Below are positions 47,397 through 60,042 of a DNA stretch of 64,000 nucleotides, piece by piece. The stretch is from Tolypeutes matacus. Taxonomy: Eukaryota; Chordata; Mammalia; Cingulata; Chlamyphoridae. The position numbers and the translations under genes were made by a program. The stretch is from assembly GCA_026826555.1 (NCBI GenBank), contig JAKSZT010053764.1:39710523-39774522 (forward strand). The letters run 5' to 3'. Below the pieces are notes generated by a model that saw only the letters and a list, made by a program, of their open reading frames with translations, made no database searches and had not been told where the DNA came from. Position 1 is the stretch's first letter, and each line of letters starts with the position of its first letter.

Positions 47397-48367
47397 GTAA
47401 GATTTTACAGTTCAGTATCTCTTAAAGCTCATTGATCACCTTATTCATCATGGATTATTTAAGTGACTTTATAATATGTATTCTTGTCCATTTGTATAAT
47501 TAAAAATGGTTTTTAAAAGTAATACTACTGCTGATACAGATATATTGGCTAAAGTAATCCAATTCTCTCCAAGAAAGGGCTTTCATCTTAGTATTATGTT
47601 CTTTCTGTCAGTACCATTCATTGAGTATCCATTATGTGCAGAGTACTGTTCTGGATATTGTGGGAATTCACAAAGAAAATAGAAGAGACAGCCTCTGCCC
47701 TCAAGTCTCTTATAAATTATAACACAGAAATGCTGTACTTTCAGTCTTTGGATAAGAGGGAGCTAAGGAAAACAAAGGTATGCAAAATGTTTTAGGGTAT
47801 AAATATTTTCCTCCAGTTCATAATAAGTACCTGACCCCAAGGAAGTGTTGTGAGTTTTAGACATAGGTTTTTTTCTCATCATAGAAAAATGATTTCAGAT
47901 GCTAATTGTAAGGGAAAATGTGATAGCTTTGGAATTATTGATAAGTAATTTTTGTTTAATATTACCTTTGTCGAAATTCTTTTTAACCCTGTTGCTGATC
48001 CAGAATAAATATCTCAGGTTCAAACAGTGGTTCAGTGTATAGTATGTAAAGCTTTTCTAAATTTATATTACATATGTGAGAATAATTAAATATACCTAAT
48101 ATGATTATCCACATTTGAAATGTATGACTTGTGAGTTGTTTATGAAATACCATCTACTTTTTATGCATTTGTTTGTTATTTAGCTACATATTTGAATTGA
48201 TAATTGGTTTTGTTATGGAAAATTAGATCTGTTTGGATGAAAGGAAAGATTAGTTTAAATTAATAATTTAGATGAGAAATACAAACTATTTTAAGTGTGT
48301 ATATACTCAAAGTATACCAAAAAGGGAATTAAAACTCAGTGGGGCATGAGTTGGAAGGGGCATTCAT
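47397..48367. other. NAA35 intron 6, mostly unassigned
   Basis: An L2-like trace (CATTGAGTATCCATTATGTG) lies at about 47610-47710. Confidence 0.4.
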
Positions 48368-48957
48368 TGCTTTAGTCAGCTAAAGGGATGCTGATGCAAA
48401 ATACCAGAAATCTATTGGCTTTTATAAAGGGTATTTATTTGGGGTAGAAGCTTAGAGTTACTAAGCCATAAAACATAAGTTACTTCCCTCACCAAAGTCT
48501 GTTGCAACGTGTTGGAGCAAGATGGCTGTCAACGTCCAGCCTTCCTCTTTCTCTTAAGGCTCCATGGTCAGGCTCTCTAGGCTTTGTCTCTTTCCCTGGG
48601 GCTTGATTCTCTCTGGGCTCAGCTGCTTGGTCTCTCCACAAGGCCAGCTGTAGACTATCAGGCGAAAGGCTCAGCTCTTTTTCCCGGGGCCTTCCCTCCT
48701 TCCTCATGTCTAGGCTCCTCTGTGTGCTTACATCCAGGGCTCCAGCTCAAAAACTCCGCATCAGAACTCCAATTCTGTCCTTTGCCATGTCTTTTATCTG
48801 TGAGTCCCCACTCACCAAGGGGCAGGGACTCAACACCCTACTGACGTGGCCCAATCAAAGTCCTAATCATAATTTAATCAATTAAAGTGATACCTCTTAC
48901 CAGTTTACAAACAAAACCCAACAACTATTTTTAGAATTCATAAACTAAACTGCTACA
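48368..48957 (-). mobile_element. MaLR-like solo LTR, third copy
   Basis: It begins TGCTTTAGTCAGCTAAAGGG and ends AACTGCTACA. GCTGATGCAAAATACCAGAA aligns with 13461-onward GCTGCCAATGC-AAAAATACC. A reverse-complement AATAAA occurs near 48433. The flanks TTCAT/GGCAT match at 3 of 5 positions. Confidence 0.72.
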
Positions 48958-49089
48958 GGCATGAAGGCATCTTTCAGGATACTGAATATGTTCTGCTTCT
49001 TTTAGGATGGTTATAGGGATATATACTTAGGTAATAATTCTTTAAGCTGTACAATAAAGATCAGTACACTTAAACACTTTATGTATGTT

Positions 49090-49450
49090 ACATTTTAATA
49101 AATGTAAAATAAACCATAATAAAAACAGTGTGGCAAGGAAAGTATTCATTTAACAAATAGATCTGGAATAAGAGTGGTTAACATTCTTGAAAATTCCTTT
49201 ATTATTTCACATCAATTCCATATAGATGAAATATTTCAAGTGTAAAAAAAAGATCATTAAAAAATCAGAAGATAGCTCACAGAAAATGGCCTTTAAACAT
49301 ATGAAAATACCCTTAACCTCGCTTAAGAGAAATGCAAATTTAAAATTGTGATACTCCATTTTTTACTCATTATTGGTAAAGATTAGGAATTTTAAAAATA
49401 ATATAGCATGTTGATGAGGATGGGAAAATAGGCATTCATGTGCGTACTAT
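49090..49450 (+). mobile_element. Old L1 ORF2-end fragment, sense
   Basis: AGAGAAATGCAAATTTAAAA then GATACTCCATTTTTTACTCA and GTTGATGAGGATGGGAAAAT follow the ORF2 C-terminal DNA. Confidence 0.6.
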
Positions 49451-49459
49451 AAAGTCATT

Positions 49460-51100
49460 TTTCTCCTGTTAATCTTTTCTTAAACTTTTTATTTGGAAAT
49501 CATTTCAAACCAGAAAATTTGTAGTGACAGCACAAAACTCAGATGTGCCTCTTACCTATATTTAGCTGCTATATGGTCCCATTTACTTTTTTACTTGCTC
49601 TCTGTCATGTATGTATGCATGTACAATGTTCCTATGTTTTTTTTCCTGGACTATTGGAGAGTAAATTGTACAATTATGAACAAGTCATTTGTTTGAAATG
49701 AATCCTTCTAAAGTTCTTAATAAGCACTGGTGATTTTTTTCCTCAGATATGTCTCCAGCTTTGTTTTAACTCCCAAACTAAGCTGCTTAAAAACATCTCT
49801 TCCTTAACTTGCTTGCTCTTACAAAAAAAAATGGGAACCACTATTCCGTCATCAAACACTTTTCCTCTCATATTCTATATCTTGCCAAATTGTATCTTTA
49901 GTCTTCTTTACTTCTTTTTACTCCCAATATCCAGATCCTTTTGTTTTTACCTTGCAAAAATACTTGAATCTGGGCACTTTTTTTTTTGTTGCTGCTTTCT
50001 CTCATTGTTCCTGCCTTTTTTTGGTTAGGGTCCTGTGAGAATTTCTGAACTGGTCTTTCTGGCCCAGTCTGTTTTCTCTACTCTCTTCTCCACATGAGTT
50101 ATCTTGCTTAAATCTTCCTTAAATATAGTTATCTTCCTTAAATATAGGTAATATGATTGTGTTCAGTTTTGCTATTTGAAAACTTCTACTGGGGTGTGTG
50201 TTTTAATAAATACATGTATGTAGTTAAAGTTGACATACAATGAAATTGTAGTCCTCTGCTTTCTCCTTATCCATTCCATAGCAATAATCAATTCTCTTAG
50301 CTTTTTTCCTGCTATTTACTTCCATATATTTGGATAATAAACGTATTTTGATTTCTGGATTTAAAGGAGTTAACTATTTTTAGTTATGGCATATAAGGAT
50401 TTAGTATTCATACATTACCCACCCCCAGAGTTAATTCACAATTTTTGATTGTCATTATTTAGTGCTGACTTAATTGTGATTGTATAAATAATGATGGATG
50501 AGTCAAAGAAGTATATGCTTACGTTTCATTTCTCACACATATTTTGTTTTTCTTGGAGGTAATAACTGCTTCTTTGTGATTTTAAGTTTTCTTGTACCTG
50601 TCTCGAATTCTTCCTGTCCCATTATTGTGAAACACATCAGGTAATCTATCATTTGTATATATATCTTTGGAAAGCTCCTATTGAAGACTTATCTTCTGTA
50701 GCTTTAGTTTGGACCATTTGCCCACTATATAGTTGTTGTCCCAGGTTTCTCTTTCCCATTCTCCTGGGAATGTTTGTGCTCTCTCTTTGTTAGATCCCTT
50801 GTAACCTGGATCTTAGGCCTTTATCATTTTCATGTATTACTTTGCTTGGTGGAGCATCTCTAATTACTAGGAGAGAGGGGCAGAAACTTTTTTTGATACC
50901 TAGTATGTCTGAAAATGTCTCCCCTCCCCTCACACTTGATTGATAGTTTGGTTGTAATAGAATTCTAGGTTGGAAAATAATTTCCCTAAGAACTTTAAAG
51001 GCATTAATCTACTAACTCCAGTATTGCCATCGGATCCTTTATATGTGACCCATGTTTTCTGTCTGAAAGCTTTAACAGTTATCTCTTTAATGGCCATATT
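49460..51100 (-). mobile_element. Old L1/HAL1-type fragments, antisense
   Basis: TTTGGAAATCATTTCAAACC and GTAGAAATGTCTCCCC-type text recalls the antisense HAL1/L1 3' region. It is too decayed for exact edges. Confidence 0.4.
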
Positions 51101-51112
51101 TTAGACTTATTA

Positions 51113-51206
51113 TTATTTTAAATGTAATGGATATATAATTTTTTTTTTCAATCAAACAATATGTTACACAATATATTTTGGTTCATAGTAATGCATTCAT
51201 ACAGTA
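51113..51206 (-). mobile_element. 5'-truncated young L1 3' end, antisense
   Basis: The minus strand reads GAATGCATTACTATGAACCA, identical to 6691-6710 of the full-length L1. The 3' UTR ends about 90 bp later. TSD TAGACTTATTA is exact at 51102-51112 and 51207-51217. Confidence 0.9.
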
Positions 51207-51217
51207 TAGACTTATTA

Positions 51218-51670
51218 ATTGCAGCGTCTTAATGATCTCAGTTTGAAGCATCCACTTCTTGGACCACCGCCTCTGTTTTTAAATTACTTGTGTCCTGAGT
51301 TCTGTAGTTCTTCGACCCAACCTGGACTTCAATCCATTGATGATATTACTTTTTCACTGTCATTGCCCTCTTGTCTCTCTTTTCTGAATTTAAATTCTAT
51401 CTTCTATCATTGCAATCACTCCCTTGCAATACTTCCGTCATAGATGAGCCTGGTCTACATCTTCACTTTGATGTCCATCTCAAACTTAACTTTAACAAAC
51501 TGAGTTCCAGATCTTGCCCTTGTCTACAACGTATTCTTTCTGTTGTCTTCTCTATCTCACCAAATGGAACTTCTCCTTTCTTCAAGTTTTGTAGACCAAA
51601 ATCCTTGGAGTCATTGACTCTTCTTTTTTTCCTATACCCCTCATCTAATCCATCAACAAATCTTATAAAC
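51218..51670. other. Intron 6, probable L2-like sequence
   Basis: CTCACCAAATGGAACTTCTC and CTTGGAGTCATTGACTCTTC recall the ORF end of an ancient LINE. Open frames at 51219-51787 are repeat-derived. Confidence 0.4.
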
Positions 51671-51673
51671 CAA

Positions 51674-51890
51674 AGGTCAGCAAGCTACAGCCTGCAGGCC
51701 AAATCTGCTGCCTGTTTTTGTTTTGTTTTTTTAATGACACTTCAGCTAAGAGTGGCTTCTGTAATTTTTTTTAAAGGTTGCATTTAAATGGTTTTATAAG
51801 TACCTACATAAAATTCTCTATTTTGCCACTTGTTCTACAAAACCTAAAATACTTATCTGGCCCTTTAAGGAAAAGTTTGCATGTCCCTGA
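51674..51890 (+). mobile_element. hAT-like non-autonomous element
   Basis: AAGGTCAGCAAGCTACAGCC...TGCAGGCCAAATCTGCTGCC at the left and TATCTGGCCCTTTAAGGAAA...GTTTGCATGTCCCTGA at the right follow a common mammalian element with CAGTGGTC(A/G)GCAAACT-type ends. Confidence 0.65.
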
Positions 51891-52299
51891 TCTATGCTCT
51901 ATTTATTCATTGAATTAGTATGTGCCAGGCATAGTGGTGTGTGCTGGGAATAAAATTGCAGGCAAATGACTGCTATGCTATGTGGGTGGTGTGGAAGGGT
52001 GTCTAAGTGCTCCTTATTTGAATGTCCAGCTTCTCATTATAGCCTCACACCTCAACTCTTGAAGGTATCTGATACTTTTAATTTCTGAATGTTTTCTTGG
52101 TCATTGCTTTTCATATTGGCATCAGTGTAGCTTTTTTTCTACTCTAAGTCCATTCATTATCTTTTGTCCATTTACTTTGCATCTTCCAAAATATGTATCT
52201 TTTTTGTTGTCACCCATTCTCTTTGTGTTTTGGGATTATAGCTTTTAATTCCTTTACTATCATTTTGTATGATTTCAAGAGGTGTAGGGAAAATACTGC

Positions 52300-52560
52300 A
52301 TCTTTCCTTCTGTCTACATGATACATTTCAAAACCCTTAGCATAACTCTGTTCATGATATGGCCCCAAGCTTTATTGCTCATTCTTCTTCTCCTGCTGGC
52401 ATATTATAGTTCAGCTGGCCCTGAATATATAATCCTCTTTCATTATCCTGTGCTTCTGCATCCTTTTCTGTTCCCCTTATCTTTTCAGGGCAAAGTCCTT
52501 CTTTAAACTTGTCCCCCATATTCCAGAGTTTAGTTTTCTTTGCCCTTTCATAGTATGTTC
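52300..52560 (+). mobile_element. L2-like fragment
   Basis: TTCATGATATGGCCCCAAGC and CAGGGCAAAGTCCTTCTTTA recall the L2 3' region. Confidence 0.45.
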
Positions 52561-52939
52561 GTTACAGCTGGAGTCTATACATCATGGTTTGCATGGAACA
52601 GTCCTTGTTTGCACCTTTTCTCCTGGCATAATTGATGGCATCCTCTTTTACTCTAAATAGTATACCAGTTTTAACATTAACATAACATAATTTTATGATC
52701 CACCCCAATTATTGCATCTTTACCACTGAATTGTGATACATCCACATCTGTGCCCCCTTCTAGATAGTTCCCTGAGGTCAAGGTCACCATCAACTGATAT
52801 GTTGGTAAAGCTAGTGGTCTAATTTTCAATATCTATCTTTATCTATAGCATTGGGTACCATGAACAATTGCTGAAGCACTTTTTTTGCTTGGCCTTTGTA
52901 AAACTACGGTTATTATTTAGCTCTTTAGTGTTCAGTTCT

Positions 52940-53540
52940 TTTTATCAGCCTTTTCATATCTAAACAGTGCTGGATTATCTCTATCTGGACCTTTCCTCAA
53001 ACTCCAGACTTAGGGATTCATCTGCCTCCTTGACATCTCCATTTGGATGTGTAATAGGCATCTTGAACTTAATACTCCCAAAACTGAGCTTCTAGTTCAC
53101 CCCTACTTATCCAGCACACATTCTACTCTTTTCTCAGTCTTTCACTCAGTAATTGCAGTTTCATATGCTTAGACCCAAAATCTTGGAGTCATCTTTGACT
53201 TCTTTTCTCAGCCCATAAACAGTCTCTTAGAAAATGCTACCAGCATTCGGAATTCTAGAATCTGACCATTTTCACTTCTCTTACCATCACACCCTACTCC
53301 AAGCCACCACCATCCTCAGCTGGACTCTTCAATAGCTTTCTTACTGGTCTCTAAACCCCAGTATAAGCTATTCTGGGGTCACCAACCAAAGTGATCTTTT
53401 CAGAATTAAAGCCAGATCATGACATTCCTTGCTCAAAACCTTCTCATCTCAGAGTAAATCCAAACTCTTGCAGGACTTAGCCCCAGAGTGATGTGGGCTC
53501 CCCTTGCACAGGTTGTCATACCCATTGCTGTTCCTTGAAG
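52940..53540 (+). mobile_element. L2-like fragment with ORF-end text
   Basis: AAATCTTGGAGTCATCTTTG, CTTACTGGTCTCTAAACCCC and AGATCATGACATTCCTTGCT, then AGAGTAAATCCAAACTCTTG are in mammal-wide LINE order. Confidence 0.6.
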
Positions 53541-54120
53541 CATCCCCAGTATGCTACTGTGTTACGGTCTTTTCTTGAGTTCTTTTGATTTCTTAATAAA
53601 AAGAATAGATGGTGATACTATCCCTTCTCCTGTCGTTTTCTGTGAACGTGAATGTGATATCTGGAGGTACTGCTTCATTTTGTGAACACAAAGTACAAAT
53701 GTGAAAATCCAAGATAAAGAGCTTAGGATGGTGGAGATAGAAAGCACTTAGTTTTTGCTGACATTTTTGAGCATCTGAAACAATATCAGAAATTACTTCT
53801 AATTGTTATTTGGGATGATAAGAGTCTGCATCACTTAAGCCACTATAGTTGGATTTTTCTCTTACTTGTGGCTGGACATAATTTTTTAATTTTTATTTTT
53901 TGGGCATAATTTTAACAAATACAAAATTTGTGAAAGTTCCTGGTTCTACTGGCAAAAAGTAAACACTTATCCATTTGGTGTGTATCCTTATAAATAATAC
54001 AATATGTATACATATATGTCTTATTTAATTTGAATTCTATAAATTGTAACATTTTCCCCCCTAGACAGTAGAGAATACTTTGTACATACCAACACATGTA
54101 GGTAGATCTGCCTCATACTG
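53541..54120. other. Intron 6, nothing named
   Basis: AT-rich, no feature supported. Confidence 0.35.
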
Positions 54121-54900
54121 ACTGACTGTGTAGCATTTTGTTAAGAGTACAGGCTCTGCTTTATTACCTCTGGCAAGAGTCATCAAAGGATGGTGAAATT
54201 AGTGGGCAGAGGTATGAGACACAGGAGATATGTACCTAGTCTTCTATCACAAGATACTTCCCACCCACAAGGTATTAATTACAAAGGGGAAAAGTGGTGA
54301 TTTTACAGTGGAGAACTTGTCAGTCACCACCACATTAGCCAAGTGATCAGAGTTAGCTTCACCAATAATGGGCCAAATTGATATCATGTACCTCTTGCTA
54401 CAATGCCCTAAGAAGGCTATAACATCATTTCTGTGGCATTTCTATCAAATGAGCACCTATCTTGAATTTCATCTTGAAGCATCATCAGGCAAAACAATGT
54501 TGAGTAACATACTTCAAAATAACTTTTGGCCTATACTATTCCAGAATGTCAGGGCATGAAAGACAAAAGAGAAACGATTCCAGATTAAAGGAGACTAAGG
54601 AGACATTACAGCTAAAAGCAGTTTATGATCTTGGATTAGATCCTGGGTCAAAAGAAAAATATTTTTCTTTTACTATAAACAGTACATTAGTGGGACAATA
54701 GAGGAAATTTTAATGTTTATAGATTAGATAATTAATTTCCTGATTTTGATCATTGTACATGGTTATATAGATGCTTGTTTTTAGGAAGTCACATTGAAGT
54801 ATTTAGAGATAAGGGGATCATCTCTGCAACTTGGTCTCAAAGGTTCAGGGAGAAAAAAAGAATTAGCCACTTTTAATGGACATGTAAGTTGTTTCAAAAC
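54121..54900 (+). mobile_element. Ancient LINE 3' UTR-like sequence
   Basis: GATTCCAGATTAAAGGAGAC, GACATTACAGCTAAAAGCAG and GATTAGATCCTGGGTCAAAA recall an old L1-type 3' end. Family not certain. Confidence 0.45.
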
Positions 54901-57650
54901 TTAATCTGGAATAAATACTTGTGAACATATTTTGTTCGTACTTGTACGCTTACTATGTTACCCAGTATTTTGTGTAGTAGGTGCTCAAATTTAGATTAAA
55001 TGAATCAAAATCATTTCAGGAGCTCCTGTAATCTTTATGCAAAATATTTTATCTATAAAATAAAATTTTAAAGGAAGAGTATAAATCTCAGCTGATATAT
55101 CTGAATAGTTAAGTTTCAGACGGGATTGAAAATTTTTCACTTTTACAATGCTACATTATTAGTACAATCAAAATTATTATTTTTATATAGAACCACATTT
55201 TCTTTTGATACTGGTATTGAGTGTTCTGTTACAGTTATGATTGTAAATATTTTACTATTCCAAATTTCCATGCAAGGCTGCATTGTTTTAATTGCTGTTT
55301 TATAGAAACCTTAATATCTCTAACTTTTAAAATTATGTCTTGGCAATGGTTTAAAGTCACTGTAGAGTAAAGAATATGGGCTTTACCTGTTAAGATATTT
55401 TACTTCTCCTGTTGAACAGTAAGCTCTCTAATAGCAGGGATTATACTTTACTGTTGTATCCCCAGTATCCAGCGTGTACCAGCCATCATAGGGTGCTCAG
55501 AAAGTGGTTTAGGAATGAGTGAATAAACGAACAGAAATTTTTCCTCACTAATGTACTTACCCCCAAATACCCTGTAATTGCTGCTACTTACTTTCTGGCT
55601 TATTTACTCTGATTCTCTTACTCCCACTAGCCTTCATTTCCACAGAGACCTCCAATTAATGGATCTTGCTGTTTTATTACTCTGTCTTCCTCATGTCCTC
55701 ATTTCCACAGAACTGAGGTCACTTTCTCAGATACCTTTAACTCTCTTGCACCTCTCCATCTTTTGTGTTGCTTAGTTGGCAAAACCTCAACCATCTGCCT
55801 GTTCCCTACTTGCACCCAAGCAGCAGAAGGCTGCTAGAGAAAACCCACATCTGTGTGTCTGTTCTCACTTTAATTTTAGGACTATAAATCTCAGATGGGC
55901 ACTCAACACTGTGAGACACTCCTATCCTACAGCACTTCTGTAGTGAATTTGCTTTTCCAGTCTCTGAGGTGATTTTTCCTTGTCTTACTCCCTTCTCAGA
56001 TCTCTGCTGCCAACTCTCCTCACCTTCACTTTGCTTTCCACTTTATTGAAACATGAGATGTAATCAAATATAGTTAGAAATACCTCATCATCTTCCTATC
56101 AGAAGTGCTTGGTGTCCACATACTTTGCCTTCTACCCTTAAATGAAAATATCCCTGTAACAGTCTGAGCTCAGCCCCTGCATGTGTTCTAGATTCTGTCC
56201 TCTCTTGGCCTACTGCAATTATAAACCTTCTTTTGTATTGAACTACTGGTTTCTCCTTCACTACTAGGTTATTCTTATATTTTATATCACTTTAAAACAT
56301 TAGAAAACGAAAGTTCTCTCAGTCCCATGCCTCCTTATATTTGCAATCCCACTTGTCTGGTACGCTCTATCAAAAAACTCCTTGAATGAGCTGTTAATTT
56401 GCTTGCTCCACTTTTTCTTTTAGTTTCTCTTTACCCATTCCAGTTGGACATTGCTCACCATTGCACAGACACTAGTCTTAAGGTTCTTAATGATATCCAT
56501 CTGGCTAAATCCAGTTTTCTCATCCCTCCCTTTTCAGCCTATTAATATCATTAGATCCAGTTGACCATTCTTTGAAATACTTTTTTCTCTCCATCTTCTT
56601 GATACCACAGTCTCTTTGATTTCTTTCTGCCTCATTGGTTAGTCTTTCCTTTGCTTGTTCCTCTAAATGTTAGAATCCTCTGGGCACTCTTTCTCTAGTG
56701 CTGTGACTTTTAATACTAATTAAATGCCCAAATTTGTATCTCTAGCCCTGATTCCTTCCCTGACTTCCATACTTAACCAAGTAAGTACTTTGCTGAAATC
56801 TTCACTTGGATGACCAGAGAAACTGTAAGTTTAGTATAGCCAAATTGTACTCCATTTCTGCCCTTAAATTTGTTCCTCTTGATGTCTGCCCCATATCAGT
56901 AAATAGTACCATCATTTATCAGTTGCTCACACCAAAAATCTAAAATCACCCTTTACTGCACAGTTAACCTCATACCCCACATCCTGTCCATCATATACCT
57001 TGCGTCTACCTTGAAAATATATCCTGATTTTGACAGCTTCTCACCACCTCCACTGTTATACTCCCAAACCAAATCACCATCAGTTCCTGCTGGGACTATT
57101 GGATAGTCTCCTAACTGGTCTTCTGGTTTCAATTTGATTTCACTCTTGCTTTCCTTACCAAGAGTGCTGCAGTGGTGATCTTTCAGTAGCAACAATCTAT
57201 CTGCAAAACTTCCCTGCTCTCAGTCCTCTAATGACTTAGATTAAATTCTTGTGATTGAAGCTTGTATTTGTCACACAGAACCTATGGTATTCTCACAGAA
57301 AAATTCTTTTCCTTAGAATCGTTCTTGACAAACTAGCAGTTCAGAGATAGAGATTATAGGTAGTTTTGCTGTTGTGTATACAATGTTGCCCTACCTAGAG
57401 ATAACTTTTCATTTAATTGTTAATGTTTAAAAATCAGAAGATTTCACATTAAAGAAACACCTAGGTTTTTCTTCTGAAAAGTTAGGAAACCTGGCGATAC
57501 TCCCTGAATTCATGGCCCCATCAGGGTAATTGGCTGGCTCCCTTTAGATGAGGTATATGCTATAGTCCCCTCATTCCCCAGAGTATCTTCTTGCCAGCCT
57601 GATGGACTTAGGCAGGTTACCTGCCTTTTTCGTTGATGACCTCTGTCCTG
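54901..57650. other. Intron 6 with L2-like pieces
   Basis: An L2 3'-end-like piece lies at 55390-55530 (GTATCCCCAGTATCCAGCGT). Text at about 56150-57260 (CTCCTAACTGGTCTTCTGG) resembles the ORF end of the same ancient LINE class. No gene. Confidence 0.45.
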
Positions 57651-57819
57651 GAATAAGTCATTAATTCATTTAATAAATATTTTAAGCCCTGGAGATAAAG
57701 CAGTGAATAAAACGAAAGCCCTGATCTCATGGATTATACGTTCCTTGGGATAAATAGTCAGTGTCTAAATAAACAGCAAATGTTGGTATGTATTGTGAAA
57801 ATTTTGATTTTTACCCACA

Positions 57820-57970
57820 ATTAAAAAAAATATATATATATATATAAAAATATATAAAATATATAAAATTTATATATTTAAAAATAAAAATAAGTATATA
57901 TATCAATGTAGTAAATAAATAAACAAATAAATAAATAAATAAATAAATAAACAAATAAACAAATACACAT
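57820..57970. repeat. (TA)n and (AAAT)n microsatellite cluster
   Basis: TATATA runs (57830-57900) are followed by AAAT/AAAC tetramers (57914-57967). Confidence 0.9.
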
Positions 57971-58017
57971 ACAATGTCAGGTGGTGATAAGTTCCATGAA
58001 GAAAAGTAAAGCAGGGT

Positions 58018-58174
58018 GGATGAACTTGGAGGACATTATGTTGAGCAGTGCAAGCCAGACACAAAAGGACAAATACAGTATGATTGCCTTACTATGAACC
58101 AAATACACAGTGTAACATATTGTATGATTGAAATTTTTTTTTATATGTATCCAGTAAAAAAAAACCAAAAAACA
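58018..58174 (+). mobile_element. 5'-truncated young L1, 3' end
   Basis: It matches the full-length L1 from about 6628 onward (GGATGAACTTGGAGGACATT) through the 3' UTR and A-rich tail. The 16-bp TSD AAAAGTAAAGCAGGGT is exact at 58002-58017 and 58175-58190. Confidence 0.95.
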
Positions 58175-58194
58175 AAAAGTAAAGCAGGGTAAGA

Positions 58195-58900
58195 GTATAG
58201 AAAGTGCTGTTTTAGCTATAGTGCACAGGGAAAACATCCATATAAGGAATTTGGCATTGGAAAAGATCCTGGAATATTGTAATGGATATAGCTTTGTAAA
58301 TATTTTCAAGAAAAGCATTTTGGGGTAGGGAGGCAGCAAGTGCAAAGGCCCTGAAAAGAAAATGTATTTAATGTGTTTGAAGGAAGGCAAGGCAGCCTGT
58401 CTGACTGGAGTGCAATGAAAACAAAGAGTGGTAGGAAATGACACTGGAGAAGGGAGACCAGGGCCACGGGATGGTGGGATTATAGGCCATAGTGGAATTT
58501 TGGATTTTACTCTGAAGTAGGAAAGTAGTGAAGGGTTTTGAATAGGGAAATGGCATGCTCTGACTTATTTTTAAAGGAGATCTCTCTGGCTTTTGGTAGA
58601 GAATAAAGTATAGCAGGGACAAGTATGGATGGTGGGGGAGCTCTCTGGGGACAGTGGAGAAGGTGCTGACTTGAACTAGAAATAGCTGTGAAAGAGATGA
58701 GAGTGGTTAGATTAGAGCTATAACTTGAAGATTGAGCCAACAGGGTTTTTTGATGGATTTGCTATGGGATGTGGGAAGATGACATTTGAGGCCCAGGTTT
58801 TTGGCCTGAGTAACTGGATATAGAAGGTGGCACCATTTAGTGATTTGGTAAACTCTGGAGGAGTGGTCAACAAGAGTTCCTTTTAGAGAGGTAAAATTTG
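58195..58900 (+). mobile_element. Mammal-wide ancient repeat, family not named
   Basis: GCAAGTGCAAAGGCCCTGAA, GGATTTTACTCTGAAGTAGG, GGTTTTTGGCCTGAGTAACT are landmarks of a common ancient repeat. The antisense open frames (57977-58740) follow it and are not genes. Confidence 0.55.
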
Positions 58901-59851
58901 AGGATTCTGTTTGATGTCCAAGTAAAGATAGAATATAAACTTTATCTAGAGAATGAGCTTATAGCTCTTAATACAACTTGAAATTTTAAAAGACCCAATC
59001 CTGTGAGTCATATAATAATCTTAGCTGAGCTCCTTGAGGCCAGAGATGTGTTTTCTTTCTGTTTGTCAGATATAATTCCTGGCATTAAGTGGGTACTCAT
59101 TGGTTCTTTTCTTCAGAACCCAGAAATTTTTCTCTAGTTCTGGCCAATTCTGTAATTACTACATTATATTAAGCTTTTATGTACATTTTTATATGAATTG
59201 TAATATAGCAGAAACATTACTTTAATGGGTTGCAAGTCTTCTTAATTGAATCAGCCAGATGATGTTAAATTCATATTCTTCAAAGTGAATCCATCAAACC
59301 ACTTAATTTGTTAATGACTTAGCAGTGTTTTAAATGATTATGAGGGGGGTGTTGTGTGAATTATTTTTTACTTCACAATGGGATGAAGTGGGAATGTGCT
59401 TTTTCTATTACTTTGTGTAATTCTGTTTGATCACCTAACAGTGTATAAGCAGGCATTATTTAATAAATGTTGAAGTAGGAGTTTTGTCTGAGTCTTGTAT
59501 CCCTTTCATCAGGGATTAATTATTAATGTTGATCTGTGAATGTGAGAGTACTTTTAAGTTTGAATTATTTTGTGCATTAGCAATTAACATTATTTTTCAA
59601 GTGAACATACTAAGCGCAGGTATATTTAAATTGCATGAAGACAAGCAACTGAAACTAAAGACAGAGACAGCATTATATTGTGGTGTTTTAAGGGTATACC
59701 TGTAAGGAAAGCTTGTATGTATATTAGCAACATTTAGATAAGATGACGTTCCAGTACTGTGGTCTTATTAAACAAATAGTGACCTTGTAAGAGAAGTATA
59801 GTGGAAGATATGGCTACTCTTCAATGGCCTAATTATTCCTTTTCTGTATAG
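58901..59851. other. End of intron 6, unassigned
   Basis: Unassigned apart from an L2-like trace near 59030-59110. Confidence 0.35.
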
Positions 59852-59918
59852 GAAGATTTTCAGTCAATGACTTATGGATTTAAAATGGCTAACAGTGTGA
59901 CAGATCTTCGAGTTACAG
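59852..59918 (+). CDS. NAA35: NAA35 coding exon 7, residues 173-194
   Basis: The acceptor is CTGTATAG|GAAGAT and the donor CAG|GTAAAA. It encodes [20 protein letters not shown] followed by VT, and leaves on phase 1 (G|GC for Gly). The preceding 12.5-kb intron carries a MaLR-like LTR, old L1, hAT and L2 fragments and a young truncated L1. Confidence 0.95.
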
Positions 59919-59998
59919 GTAAAACTATTTATAAAAAGATAATGCACCAGTTTTACATTTGATTTTTTAGTTTTTAAAAACTCATTATGTCTTTTTAG

Positions 59999-60042
59999 GC
60001 ATGCTAAAAGATGTGGAGGATGACATGCAAAGAAGAGTAAAG
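59999..60042 (+). CDS. NAA35: NAA35 coding exon 8, residues 195-209
   Basis: This is a 44-nt exon only 80 bp after exon 7. The acceptor is TTTTTAG|GC and the donor AAG|GTATAT. It encodes (G)MLKDVEDDMQRRVK, a charged helix. The 80-bp intron 7 is the shortest in the window, close to the minimum for mammalian introns. Confidence 0.94.

Noticed and set aside
57977..58740. Minus-strand open frames of 77-155 codons
   Set aside because: They fall across a truncated L1 and a mammal-wide ancient repeat, without family features.
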